Shown here piece after piece: positions 24,629 through 32,609 of a stretch of DNA of 64,000 bases (positions are counted from its first letter, which is position 1; each line of letters begins with the position of its first letter). The notes beneath the pieces are model-generated. The model ran no database searches, was not told the DNA's origin, and saw only the letters and a program-made list of their open reading frames with translations. A program made the position numbers and the translations under genes. This DNA is from Litorivita sp050633545 (lineage in GTDB: Bacteria > Pseudomonadota > Alphaproteobacteria > Rhodobacterales > Rhodobacteraceae): contig JBOEGS010000008.1 of the NCBI GenBank assembly GCA_050633545.1, positions 146,177-210,176 of the forward strand. Direction: 5' to 3'.

Positions 24629-25540
24629 TTACTGCGCCGCTGCCAGAGCCTCGCGGCATTTCGTGATCATGAACTCGGTGAAAAGCTGCACCTTGGGATC
24701 GCGCAGCTTGCGGCTCGGCGTCAGGCAGGCCAGCCCCGCAGGCACCGGCGGTGTCGCGGCGGCCACTTCGACCAATGCGCCGCTGGCCAGATGTTCGGCC
24801 ACCTCGAAACGCGGCTTCATCACGATCCCCGATCCGCCCAAAGCCCATCCGGTCAGCACATCGCCATCGTCGCTTTCCATCGGCCCGCTGACCGCATAGG
24901 CGCGCGGGCCGGTCGCGGTTTGCAGGCTCCAGCGAAATTCGCGCGCCCCCGGAAAACGCAGGTTCAGGCAATCATGCCCCGCCGCGATCAAATCCTCGCC
25001 ATCCTTCGGCATCCCGCGCGCGGCGATATAGGACGGCGCCGCGCACAGCAGCCGCGCGCAATCGGCAATCATGCGGATTTTCAGATCGCTGTCGCCCAGC
25101 GGCCCCAGATGGAACGCCAGATCAAGCCCTTCGCCCATCACATCCACCACCCGATCCGACAGGCGCAGCCGGATGTCGATCTCGGGGTAGAGCGCCTTGA
25201 ACTGCGGCACCGCAGGCGCGATAAGCCGCCGCCCGATCCCCAAAGGCGCGGCGACAAACAAAGTGCCGCGCGGGCTTTGGCTGGCCTGCATCACGGCGGC
25301 CTCTGCCGTGTCGATCGCCTCCAAAATCGCGCAGGCCCCGTCATAGAACAACCGCCCGTGCTCTGTCGGGCTGAGCGAGCGGGTGGTGCGGTTGAACAGG
25401 CGCACGCCAAGGTGCTTTTCCAACTCGCCAATCCGCGCCGAGGCCACGGCGGGCGAGCTGCGCTGATCACGCGCCGCCGCGCTCATGCTGCCCAACTCAT
25501 AGACACGGACGAACATTTTGACGTTGTTCACATAGGCCAT
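24629..25540 (-). CDS. LysR family transcriptional regulator (divergent from puuD)
   Basis: 303 residues. Helix-turn-helix at about 1-60 (MAYVNNVKMFVRVYELGSMS, SPAVASARIGELEKHLGVRL), then the substrate-binding half. ATG 25540 has AGAAGG nine bases upstream; the frame is open to 25663, overlapping puuD, and is not needed. It is divergent from the urate oxidase gene with about 104 bases between the start codons, the usual arrangement of a LysR regulator and its target, so control of urate oxidation is a reasonable inference. Ligand not known. Confidence 0.92.
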   Translation of the reverse strand: MAYVNNVKMFVRVYELGSMSAAARDQRSSPAVASARIGELEKHLGVRLFNRTTRSLSPTEHGRLFYDGACAILEAIDTAEAAVMQASQSPRGTLFVAAPLGIGRRLIAPAVPQFKALYPEIDIRLRLSDRVVDVMGEGLDLAFHLGPLGDSDLKIRMIADCARLLCAAPSYIAARGMPKDGEDLIAAGHDCLNLRFPGAREFRWSLQTATGPRAYAVSGPMESDDGDVLTGWALGGSGIVMKPRFEVAEHLASGALVEVAAATPPVPAGLACLTPSRKLRDPKVQLFTEFMITKCREALAAAQ

Positions 25541-25644
25541 TTTCAATGCCTTCTTGAAACTGCTGGTGTTATTTGCAGGATTAACAAAAAGGCGGCCGCT
25601 GCGATAGCCTTGGCAAAACCGTGACCCGACAGGAGAGATGCGCG

Positions 25645-26868
25645 ATGTATGATCTGGCAGCAATGGGCGAATGGATCGAATTTGCGGTGCGCTGGGTGCA
25701 TGTGATCACCGCCATCGCGTGGATCGGCTCGTCCTTCTACTTCATCGCGTTGGATCTGGGGCTGCACCGCGACCGCAATCTGGCCTCCGGCGCGGATGGC
25801 GAGGAATGGCAAGTGCACGGCGGCGGTTTTTACCACGTGCAAAAATACCTCGTCGCGCCCGATGCGATGCCCGATGACCTGATCTGGTTCAAATGGGAAA
25901 GCTACTCCACATGGCTCAGCGGCTTTGCTCTTCTGGTGCTGGTCTATTACCTCGGCTCGGAATTCTACCTCGTTGACCCCGCCGTGGCCGATATCGCCGG
26001 ATGGCAGGCGATTTTGATCTCCATGGCCTCGCTGGCCTTTGGCTGGCTCGCCTATGACCGCATCTGCAAATCGCGCTTTGGCGATGACAACACGCGGCTG
26101 ATGGTGCTGCTCTATGTGATCCTTGTGGGCATGGCCTATTTCTACACATCGGTGTTTTCGGGCCGCGCCGCTTTGCTGCATCTAGGGGCGTTTACCGCCA
26201 CGATCATGTCGGCCAATGTGTTTTTCATCATCATGCCGAACCAGCGCATCGTCGTGGCCGATCTCAAGGCGGGGCGCACGCCGGACGCCAAATACGGCAA
26301 GATCGCCAAACAGCGCAGCACCCATAACAACTATCTGACATTGCCGGTGATCTTCTTGATGCTGTCGAACCATTATCCTTTGGCCTTTGCCTCGGAAATG
26401 AACTGGCTCATCGCGGCGCTGGTGTTCTTGATGGGGGTGACGATCCGGCACTATTTCAACTCGCTGCATGCGCGCAAAGGCAATCCGACGTGGACATGGC
26501 TGGCCACCGCCGTGTTGTTCATCGTGGTGATGTGGCTGTCCACCGCGCCGATGTTCCGCGCGGGAGAGCCCGAAGAGGCCAGCGGCGCTGCCTTGCGGTT
26601 CGCGCAGGCCGAGGGCTTTGGTGAGGTGCATGACATCGTGCTGGGCCGCTGCTCCATGTGCCACGGCGCCGAACCTGCGTGGGAGGGGATGCATTGGCCG
26701 CCCAAAGGCGTGCGGCTGGAGACCGAGGCGCAAATCGCCCGCCAAGCGCGCGAGATCTATCTGCAATCAGGGCTGACCCATGCCATGCCGCCCGCCAACC
26801 TGTCCTATATGGAGCCTGCCGAGCGCGCCAAAATCGTCGCTTGGTATCGCGCCGCCACGGGCGGCTAG
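25645..26868 (+). CDS. puuD: Membrane urate oxidase/hydroxylase PuuD with cytochrome c domain
   Basis: 407 residues. An N-terminal membrane domain (about eight helices, residues 1-310; AVRWVHVITAIAWIGSSFYF, YFNSLHARKGNPTWTWLA) is followed by a periplasmic cytochrome c module with the haem site LGRCSMCHGAEP (about residue 335) and distal Met in THAMPP. This is the PuuD architecture: urate is oxidised to 5-hydroxyisourate with electrons passed to the respiratory chain instead of O2 to H2O2. ATG 25645 has AGGAG upstream. No other ureide genes are adjacent; an amidohydrolase possibly acting later in purine breakdown lies at 37171. Confidence 0.94.
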   Translation: MYDLAAMGEWIEFAVRWVHVITAIAWIGSSFYFIALDLGLHRDRNLASGADGEEWQVHGGGFYHVQKYLVAPDAMPDDLIWFKWESYSTWLSGFALLVLVYYLGSEFYLVDPAVADIAGWQAILISMASLAFGWLAYDRICKSRFGDDNTRLMVLLYVILVGMAYFYTSVFSGRAALLHLGAFTATIMSANVFFIIMPNQRIVVADLKAGRTPDAKYGKIAKQRSTHNNYLTLPVIFLMLSNHYPLAFASEMNWLIAALVFLMGVTIRHYFNSLHARKGNPTWTWLATAVLFIVVMWLSTAPMFRAGEPEEASGAALRFAQAEGFGEVHDIVLGRCSMCHGAEPAWEGMHWPPKGVRLETEAQIARQAREIYLQSGLTHAMPPANLSYMEPAERAKIVAWYRAATGG

Positions 26869-26974
26869 GCGCAAGGACGCGCAATTTTCGGGCCGAGACC
26901 CGCACGAAATCCGCCGTGGATAACTCCCATCTTGTCATAGTCGAATCGCGCGATCCTATGCTAAGTCTTGGGGC

Positions 26975-28873
26975 ATGTCCCAAGCGCACCCCTATATGAG
27001 CGATCCCACCGCCCCCGATGCCCCCGCCCCCGTGATCCGCCAGTTGGACGAGGGGGCGATCAACCGCATCGCGGCGGGCGAGGTGGTCGAACGCCCCGCC
27101 TCGGCGGTCAAGGAATTGGTCGAGAACGCCATCGACGCGGGCGCGCGGCGCATCGAGGTGGCCTATGCGGATGGCGGCAAAACCCTGATCCGCGTCACCG
27201 ATGACGGCTGCGGCATCGCGCCCGAGGACCTGCCGCTGGCCATGTCGCGCCATGCCACGTCGAAAATCGACGGCTCGGACCTTCTGGACATCCACACCTT
27301 CGGGTTTCGCGGCGAGGCCTTGCCCTCGCTCGGCGCGGTCGGGCGGCTGAGCATCACCTCGCGCGCCAAAGGGCACGGCGCCGCCGAAATCCGCGTCGCG
27401 GGCGGCAAGACCGAAGCGGTGCGCCCTGCGGCTCTGGGTGCGGGGACGGTGGTCGAACTGCGCGATCTGTTTTTCGCCACCCCCGCGCGGCTCAAATTCA
27501 TGCGCACCGACCGCGCCGAGGCGGGGGCGATCACGGCCACGGTCAAACGCCTCGCCATGGCCGAACCCTCGGTCGGCTTCACCCTGCGCGATGTGTCGGG
27601 CGGCGGCGAGGGGCGCGTGGTGTTTCGCGCCGATCCCGAAAACGGCGAATTGTTCGAGGCCCTGCATGGGCGGCTGGCGGCGATTTTGGGCCGCGAATTT
27701 GCCGAAAACGCCCTGCGCATCGATACCGAACGCGATGGGCTGCGCATGACGGGCTATGCCGCTTTGCCGACCTATTCGCGCGGCTCCTCGGTGGCGCAAT
27801 ATCTCTTCGTCAACGGCCGCCCCGTCGAGGACAAGCTGCTCTTTGGCGCCCTGCGCGCCGCCTATTTCGATTTCCTCAGCCGCGACCGCCATCCCGCCGC
27901 AGCATTGTTCATCGATTGCGACCCGCAGCTTGTCGATGTGAACGTCCACCCCGCCAAATCGCAGGTCCGCTTTCGCGATCCCGCCCTCGCGCGCGGGCTG
28001 ATCGTTTCGGGGCTGCGCCATGCCTTGACGCAGGCCGGCCACCGCGCCTCGACCACTGTTGCGGGCGCGACCTTGGGGGCGTTCCGCGCCGAGGGCGCGG
28101 CGCCCACGGCCAATGGCGCGGCGCGCATCTACCAGATGGACCGCCCCTCTTTGGGCGCGCGTATGGCAAGTTACGCCGCCCAAGCCCCCGCCGCATCGGA
28201 GGGCGGATTTGCCGAATTCGAGAGCGGATTTTCCGGCGGCGCCTCGGGCCGGATCGAGGCCCCCTTTGAGGCGCCCGCCCCCGAGATTCAAGACCTGCCA
28301 TTGGGCGCGGCGCGCGGCCAAGTGCATGAAAACTATATCATTGCGCAAACCGCCGACGGCATGGTCATCGTCGATCAACATGCCGCGCATGAACGTTTGG
28401 TCTATGAAAAACTCAAAAAACAGATGGCCGAAAACGGCGTCGCGGCGCAGGCCCTTCTGATCCCCGAAATCGTCGAAATGTCCGAAGGCGATGCGGCGCG
28501 ATTGATGGAACATGCCGACGAGCTTGGCCGCCTTGGCCTGACGCTGGAGCCCTTTGGCGGCGGCGCCCTTGCCGTGCGCGAAACCCCCGCGATCTTGGGC
28601 GAGGTCAACGCAAAGGCGCTGGTGCTCGACATTCTTGACGAATTGGCCGACCAAAACGAAAGCATGGCCGTCCAAGCCCGCATCGAAGCCATCCTCAGCC
28701 GCGTCGCCTGCCACGGCTCGATCCGGTCGGGCCGCCGCATGCGCGCCGAGGAAATGAACGCCCTGCTGCGCGAAATGGAAGCGACGCCCCATTCGGGCCA
28801 GTGCAACCATGGCCGCCCCACCTATGTAGAACTCAAACTGGCCGATATCGAGCGGCTGTTCGGACGCACATGA
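26975..28873 (+). CDS. mutL: DNA mismatch repair protein MutL
   Basis: 632 residues. The N-terminal GHKL ATPase has IAAGEVVERPASAVKELVEN with the catalytic Glu, TDDGCGIAPEDL and TFGFRGEALPSLGAVG. The C-terminal dimer domain holds the nuclease motif DQHAAHERLVYE, plus ACHGSIRSG and GQCNHGRPT, the three features of MutL proteins that nick DNA themselves. That fits a genome lacking MutH. The start at 26975 is tentative; MSDPTAP at 26996 also fits. The stop overlaps the rmuC start by four bases. Confidence 0.96.
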   Translation: MSQAHPYMSDPTAPDAPAPVIRQLDEGAINRIAAGEVVERPASAVKELVENAIDAGARRIEVAYADGGKTLIRVTDDGCGIAPEDLPLAMSRHATSKIDGSDLLDIHTFGFRGEALPSLGAVGRLSITSRAKGHGAAEIRVAGGKTEAVRPAALGAGTVVELRDLFFATPARLKFMRTDRAEAGAITATVKRLAMAEPSVGFTLRDVSGGGEGRVVFRADPENGELFEALHGRLAAILGREFAENALRIDTERDGLRMTGYAALPTYSRGSSVAQYLFVNGRPVEDKLLFGALRAAYFDFLSRDRHPAAALFIDCDPQLVDVNVHPAKSQVRFRDPALARGLIVSGLRHALTQAGHRASTTVAGATLGAFRAEGAAPTANGAARIYQMDRPSLGARMASYAAQAPAASEGGFAEFESGFSGGASGRIEAPFEAPAPEIQDLPLGAARGQVHENYIIAQTADGMVIVDQHAAHERLVYEKLKKQMAENGVAAQALLIPEIVEMSEGDAARLMEHADELGRLGLTLEPFGGGALAVRETPAILGEVNAKALVLDILDELADQNESMAVQARIEAILSRVACHGSIRSGRRMRAEEMNALLREMEATPHSGQCNHGRPTYVELKLADIERLFGRT

Positions 28874-30036
28874 TCGAGATTTCCGGCCACAGCTTTGCGC
28901 TCAATGATCCGCTGGTCCTGCTTATCGGCGGGGCGGCGCTTTTGGTATTCTTCTTGTTGGTCCAGACCGCCCGCGCCGCCGCGCGCAGCGCCCGCATGGC
29001 CGAACCATTGGCGCAGCAGATGATGGCGCTGGGCCAGCGGGTGCAGACCCTTGGCGACGGGCAACAACAGCTTGCAGGCGGGCTGAGCCATGTTTCCGAG
29101 GCGCAGGCGGCGTCGCAAACCGCGATGCTGCAACTGATGGAAAAACGCCTCGCGCAGGTCTCCGAGCAGATGCAGGAAAACCTGCACGGCAGTGCGCGGC
29201 GGACGGCGCATAGTTTGGGCGAACTGCAAGAACGTTTGAAAACCATCGACAAGGCGCAGGACAATATCACCAAACTGTCGGGCGATGTGTTGAGCCTGCA
29301 AGACATCCTGTCGAACAAACAGACCCGCGGCGCTTTTGGCGAAATCCAGTTGAACGATATTGTTTCCAAGGCCCTGCCCAAGGACAGCTATACGCTGCAA
29401 GCGACGCTGTCGAATGGCAAACGGGCCGATTGCCTGATCCATCTGCCCAACCCGCCCGGCCCGATTGTGGTCGACAGCAAATTCCCGCTGGAGGCCTATG
29501 AGGCGCTGCGTAATGCTTCGACCCAAGACGAATTGAACCGCGCGGCGCAGGGCATGCGGGCCTCGGTCAAGGCGCATATCAAAGCGATTTCCGAAAAATA
29601 TATCATCGAGGGCGAAACCGCCGACGGGGCGCTGATGTTCCTGCCCTCCGAGGCTGTCTACGCCGAATTGCACGCCAATTTCCCCGCCCTTGTGCGCGAG
29701 GGCTTTGCGGCGCGGGTCTGGATCGTATCGCCCACGACCTGCATGGCGACGCTGCACACGATGCGGGCGATTTTGAAGGACGCAAGGATGCGCGAACAGG
29801 CGGGCAATATCCGCCGCGAATTGGCGCTTTTGCACGGCGATGTGGACCGTTTGGGCAGCCGCGTCGAAAACCTCGACCGCCATTTCGGCCAAGCCAGCAA
29901 AGACATCGCAGAGATCAAGATATCGGCCGACAAGGCAGGCCGCCGCGCGCTCCGTCTGGACAATTTCGATTTCGAAGAACTGGCCCCCGAAACCGCGCCA
30001 GAGGCGATTGCTCAGGCCGCCAAAGCGGTGGAGTAG
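28870..30036 (+). CDS. rmuC: DNA recombination protein RmuC
   Basis: 388 residues. An N-terminal membrane helix (LVLLIGGAALLVFFLLV), a coiled coil (about 40-140), then the RmuC nuclease-like domain with RGAFGEIQLNDIV, PIVVDSKFPLEAYEAL and AEFVFLPSEAVYAEL-type sequence (MFLPSEAVYAELHANF). RmuC limits inversions at short repeats in Escherichia coli and has a PD-(D/E)XK-like core. The start ATG overlaps the mutL stop (ATGA), so the pair forms a genome-stability operon. Confidence 0.94.
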   Translation: MIEISGHSFALNDPLVLLIGGAALLVFFLLVQTARAAARSARMAEPLAQQMMALGQRVQTLGDGQQQLAGGLSHVSEAQAASQTAMLQLMEKRLAQVSEQMQENLHGSARRTAHSLGELQERLKTIDKAQDNITKLSGDVLSLQDILSNKQTRGAFGEIQLNDIVSKALPKDSYTLQATLSNGKRADCLIHLPNPPGPIVVDSKFPLEAYEALRNASTQDELNRAAQGMRASVKAHIKAISEKYIIEGETADGALMFLPSEAVYAELHANFPALVREGFAARVWIVSPTTCMATLHTMRAILKDARMREQAGNIRRELALLHGDVDRLGSRVENLDRHFGQASKDIAEIKISADKAGRRALRLDNFDFEELAPETAPEAIAQAAKAVE

Positions 30037-30148
30037 GGCGGGGGCGTCCCGCAATCGGGCCGAATGCCCGCGTTCTGCCCGGTTTGACCGATGCCGCGCG
30101 ATGCGCGCAGGACCTATTGGTGCATGTTCGCGATATTGTGTTGCGGCC

Positions 30149-30700
30149 TTAGTGAGGGCGGGTTTGCATTGCTTCCTCAAGAACCGCATGTGCGTCCGAT
30201 CTTTTGAAGAACTTCGCGTAATAGACGGGTTGGCGCGGCTCATACTCGTGATCAAAGCGCATCGGATCCGCGCCGCGGGCCAGAAGGTGGCGGATGACGC
30301 GCGGTGACGACCACATCGCCGCAGTATGCAAAACGCTTTCGCCCAATGTCGCGCACAAATTTATGTCCGCCCCGGCTTCAATGAGCAGGTCGATCAAGCG
30401 CATTGTGACCTCGGTTAGCTCGCTCTGGCTGCGATTGTGCAAGGGGTCCGGATCGCCTTCGATCTGCAGGACGTGCTTGAGAGGTGTAAATCCTTGATCA
30501 TCGACAAAGTTGATTTCAGGTTTCATGCTCAAAACCCATGCCACGCAGGCTTCGTTCGCCCAACCGATCGCCGTGCTCAATACCTCGTGCCCCCCGTCCC
30601 CTTCGGCCCAAGGCAGATCAGACACGCGTTGCGAAAGCTCATCCAGAAGGGCGATATCGCCTTCGAAAAGGGCGTCGTAAAACTCGTCTTCGCTCGACAT
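30149..30700 (-). CDS. Ankyrin-repeat protein
   Basis: 183 residues. Two or three ankyrin units are visible, best in GESVLHTAAMWSSPRVIRHL followed by LARGADP, and in LIDLLIEAGADINLC before it; an N-terminal part begins MSSEDEFYDALFEGDIALLDE. No signal peptide or helix for membranes. The gene is visibly less GC-rich than its neighbours, which suggests transfer or relaxed codon selection. Ankyrin proteins of this size can be protein-interaction scaffolds or immunity proteins for toxins, but no toxin gene is adjacent. Function unknown. Confidence 0.75.
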   Translation of the reverse strand: MSSEDEFYDALFEGDIALLDELSQRVSDLPWAEGDGGHEVLSTAIGWANEACVAWVLSMKPEINFVDDQGFTPLKHVLQIEGDPDPLHNRSQSELTEVTMRLIDLLIEAGADINLCATLGESVLHTAAMWSSPRVIRHLLARGADPMRFDHEYEPRQPVYYAKFFKRSDAHAVLEEAMQTRPH

Positions 30701-30878
30701 TTATGCGCGTTCCGGATTTGCGGTTTTTCCCGTTCTATCACGAAACCGCGCGTCATATAACGCGCAATTGCTGCATCGCGCTCAAGGGTGCAATTGCGTG
30801 GCCTTGGTGCTTTGCCCCGCATCGCGGCTCTGCGGTTTTCAGGTTGCCCAAGAGGGCGGCGCTGACGGGTCTTGCGCC

Positions 30879-31550
30879 TTAAATCCTGAAGAACGGTTGC
30901 AGCAAGCGCGGCAAAAATCCGTTGAACCGGAGCGGCGCGTCGGTGGCGGCGAGGCAGATGCAATCCTCGCCGATATCGGCGATTGGCGTGTGGTTGTCGG
31001 CCTCATCGGCGATCTCGATGTCACCGGCGGCAAAGCGGTCGGCTTCGTCGCGAAACGCGCCTTTGAGCACCAAGGTCAATTCGGTGCCGCGGTGGCCGTG
31101 GTCGGGCATCGCCGCCCCTGCGGGGATATAGAGCAAGCGCACCGAGGCCTCTTTGGAGGTGGGCAAAATCGCCTGTTTCACGCCCATGCCAAGGGGGCGC
31201 CATTTCACCGCATCCAGATCGCCGCCGATGTAATCTTGGACGGGGGCGGGCAGGGCGCTGGCGGATTTGCCCGCCGCTTTGGCCGGTTTGGCCGCTTCGG
31301 TCTGTGCCGCGGGCGCGCCCGATTTGATCCGCGCCAACGTCGCGGCAAGGCTGCCCTGCGCCATCGCGCTTTGCGCATTGCCCTCCAGAACCGCGCCGCC
31401 AAGCGCATCAAAGCTATGGGCGCGGGCGCGGCAGTCGTCGCACATCGAGACATGCGCCGCGATCACAAGGTTGAAGGCCTCGGGCAGGCTGCCCGCCGCA
31501 TAGCCCATCAGCAGGGCGTCATCGAGATGGTGTTTGATCTGGTCTGTCAT
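30879..31550 (-). CDS. chrR: ChrR-type zinc anti-sigma factor
   Basis: 223 residues of the ChrR family: it holds sigma factor RpoE inactive until singlet oxygen triggers its degradation. The N-terminal zinc anti-sigma domain shows HVSMCDDC (H-x3-C-x2-C, about residue 33) after HHLDDALLMGYAAGSLPEA; the C-terminal cupin domain has MPDHGHRGTELTLVLKGAFRDE (split as PDHGHRGTELTLVLKG). Both domains are needed for the light/singlet-oxygen response in Rhodobacter sphaeroides. Overlaps rpoE by four bases, so sigma and anti-sigma are made together. Confidence 0.95.
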   Translation of the reverse strand: MTDQIKHHLDDALLMGYAAGSLPEAFNLVIAAHVSMCDDCRARAHSFDALGGAVLEGNAQSAMAQGSLAATLARIKSGAPAAQTEAAKPAKAAGKSASALPAPVQDYIGGDLDAVKWRPLGMGVKQAILPTSKEASVRLLYIPAGAAMPDHGHRGTELTLVLKGAFRDEADRFAAGDIEIADEADNHTPIADIGEDCICLAATDAPLRFNGFLPRLLQPFFRI

Positions 31551-32140
31551 GTCATCGCGTGGCGCAAACGGTTAAGCGCCAGCCTCAATCTGGATTTAAT
31601 AGTGCCAAGCGGAAGCCCCGTCTCGGCGGCGATTTCGGAATGGCTCAGATCGGCGAAATAGGCCCGCTCGACCAAAGCACGTTGTTTTTCGGGCAGCGTC
31701 GCGAGGGCCTCGGCCAATTGCGCGCTTTCTTGTTGCAGGCCCAAAACCTCGTCTTGCGGCGGTCCGGGCTCATGGCCCCACGGCAGGTCTTCGGGCTCTG
31801 GGCGGCGCTGTTTGCGCAGCGCGTCGATGCGGCGGTTACGCGCGATGGTGAAAATCCATGTCGCCAAAGAGGCCCGCGACGGATCGAACAGATGCGCCTT
31901 GTGCCACAGCGTCGTCATCACCTCTTGGGCGCATTCCTCGGCCAATCCGCCCTCGGCCCCCGACCGGATGAGGTAACCTTTGATGCGCGGCGCGAAATGG
32001 GCAAAGACCTCGGCAAAGGCGGCTTCGTCGCGGGCATCGCGGATGCGCTGCATCTGGGGGATCCAGTCGCGCTCCGGCTGGTCTTTTTGTCCTGTCACCC
32101 GTTTTGCCTTCGCCTTGGTGGTCCTCTTGCGATGATCCAT
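31547..32140 (-). CDS. rpoE: ECF sigma factor RpoE (ECF11-like)
   Basis: 197 residues. Sigma region 2 lies at about 30-100 (FAHFAPRIKGYLIRSG, SLATWIFTIARNRRIDALRK) and region 4 at 140-195 (LPEKQRALVERAYFADLSHS, PLGTIKSRLRLALNRLRH). Paired with ChrR by a four-base overlap, as in the singlet-oxygen response of Rhodobacteraceae. The long upstream open frame (to 32482) contains tandem-repeat residues and a predicted promoter, so it is not used; ATG 32140 or GTG 32098 are the likely starts. Predicted autoregulation: a TGATCC-N18-TAGAC element lies about 108 bases before ATG 32140. Confidence 0.92.
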   Translation of the reverse strand: MDHRKRTTKAKAKRVTGQKDQPERDWIPQMQRIRDARDEAAFAEVFAHFAPRIKGYLIRSGAEGGLAEECAQEVMTTLWHKAHLFDPSRASLATWIFTIARNRRIDALRKQRRPEPEDLPWGHEPGPPQDEVLGLQQESAQLAEALATLPEKQRALVERAYFADLSHSEIAAETGLPLGTIKSRLRLALNRLRHAMT

Positions 32141-32247
32141 AGCACAGGATCTGTCGCGCGGCGAGAGAGCCGCGCCGCTGGATTGCGGTGGGCGGTGATC
32201 CAGAAGATCGGTCAACTCAAGGGCGCGGCTGTCTTGTAACATGGGAT

Positions 32248-32276
32248 GTCTACGCGGCCTGCGCCAAGGCGGATCA
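32248..32276 (-). promoter_or_regulatory. Predicted RpoE-dependent promoter of rpoE-chrR
   Basis: On the minus strand: TGATCC at 32276-32271, an 18-base spacer, then TAGAC at 32252-32248. The -35 sequence matches the RpoE consensus known from Rhodobacter sphaeroides (TGATC ... TAA); the -10 differs from TAA at its third base. Same -35 and spacing as the element on the opposite side. Confidence 0.55.
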
Positions 32277-32303
32277 TTTTTTGTGGTGATTTTTTTGCCC
32301 GAT

Positions 32304-32339
32304 GTTTTACCGAGCGTTTTACCGAGCGTTTTGCTGGGC
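32304..32339. repeat. 12-bp tandem repeat
   Basis: GTTTTACCGAGC occurs twice head to tail (32304-32315, 32316-32327) and a degenerate third copy GTTTTGCTGGGC follows. It lies 27 bases upstream of the predicted rpoE -35. Confidence 0.85.
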
Positions 32340-32501
32340 GGATATGCGCGCGGGGCGCGGGTGATCGGGCGCGCCAAACCTGTTCCCCGTACCGCGCAAA
32401 GACACACAAAGAACACTCGAGGCGAACACTGAAGACAAACACACAAGACCAACACACAATGCCGAGCAAACAGTGCGACCACTCAAAGAGATCGCCAAAA
32501 G

Positions 32502-32530
32502 TGATCCGAACCCGCCGCGCCTGCGTAACA
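32502..32530 (+). promoter_or_regulatory. Predicted RpoE-dependent promoter of the flavoprotein operon
   Basis: TGATCC at 32502-32507, an 18-base spacer, then TAACA at 32526-32530. This fits the Rhodobacter RpoE consensus closely. It lies about 80 bases before the flavoprotein start codon; a start of transcription near 32537 is expected. Confidence 0.7.
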
Positions 32531-32536
32531 ATTTTA

Positions 32537-32574
32537 CACCGACGCAATACCGACGTGATACCGACGCGATACAG
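32537..32574 (+). repeat. 11-bp tandem repeat in the predicted leader
   Basis: Three imperfect head-to-tail 11-mers: CACCGACGCAA, TACCGACGTGA, TACCGACGCGA, then a decayed TACAGACC. The tract begins where transcription from the predicted sigma-E promoter should start. Confidence 0.75.
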
Positions 32575-32609
32575 ACCGCCCGAAACGGGCCAATTTCAAG
32601 GACTTGCCC

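Larger units (their letters stand above)
32141..32609. other. Divergent rpoE regulatory region without a gene
   Basis: This 469-base gap contains two sigma-E-like promoter elements in opposite directions, a 12-bp tandem repeat, an 11-bp tandem repeat and a CA-rich tract around 32400-32460 (two copies of AACACACAA) that is unusual for this GC-rich segment. No protein gene is credible here. Confidence 0.7.

Noticed and set aside
26519..28810. 763-codon open frame opposite mutL
   Set aside because: GC-rich third positions in mutL create long antisense frames; it has no recognisable protein and mutL is certain.
32141..32482. N-terminal extension of rpoE with repeated KTLGKTLGKTSG residues
   Set aside because: It translates the 12-bp tandem repeat and overlaps the predicted rpoE promoter; it has no family similarity. 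The sigma factor is complete from 32140.
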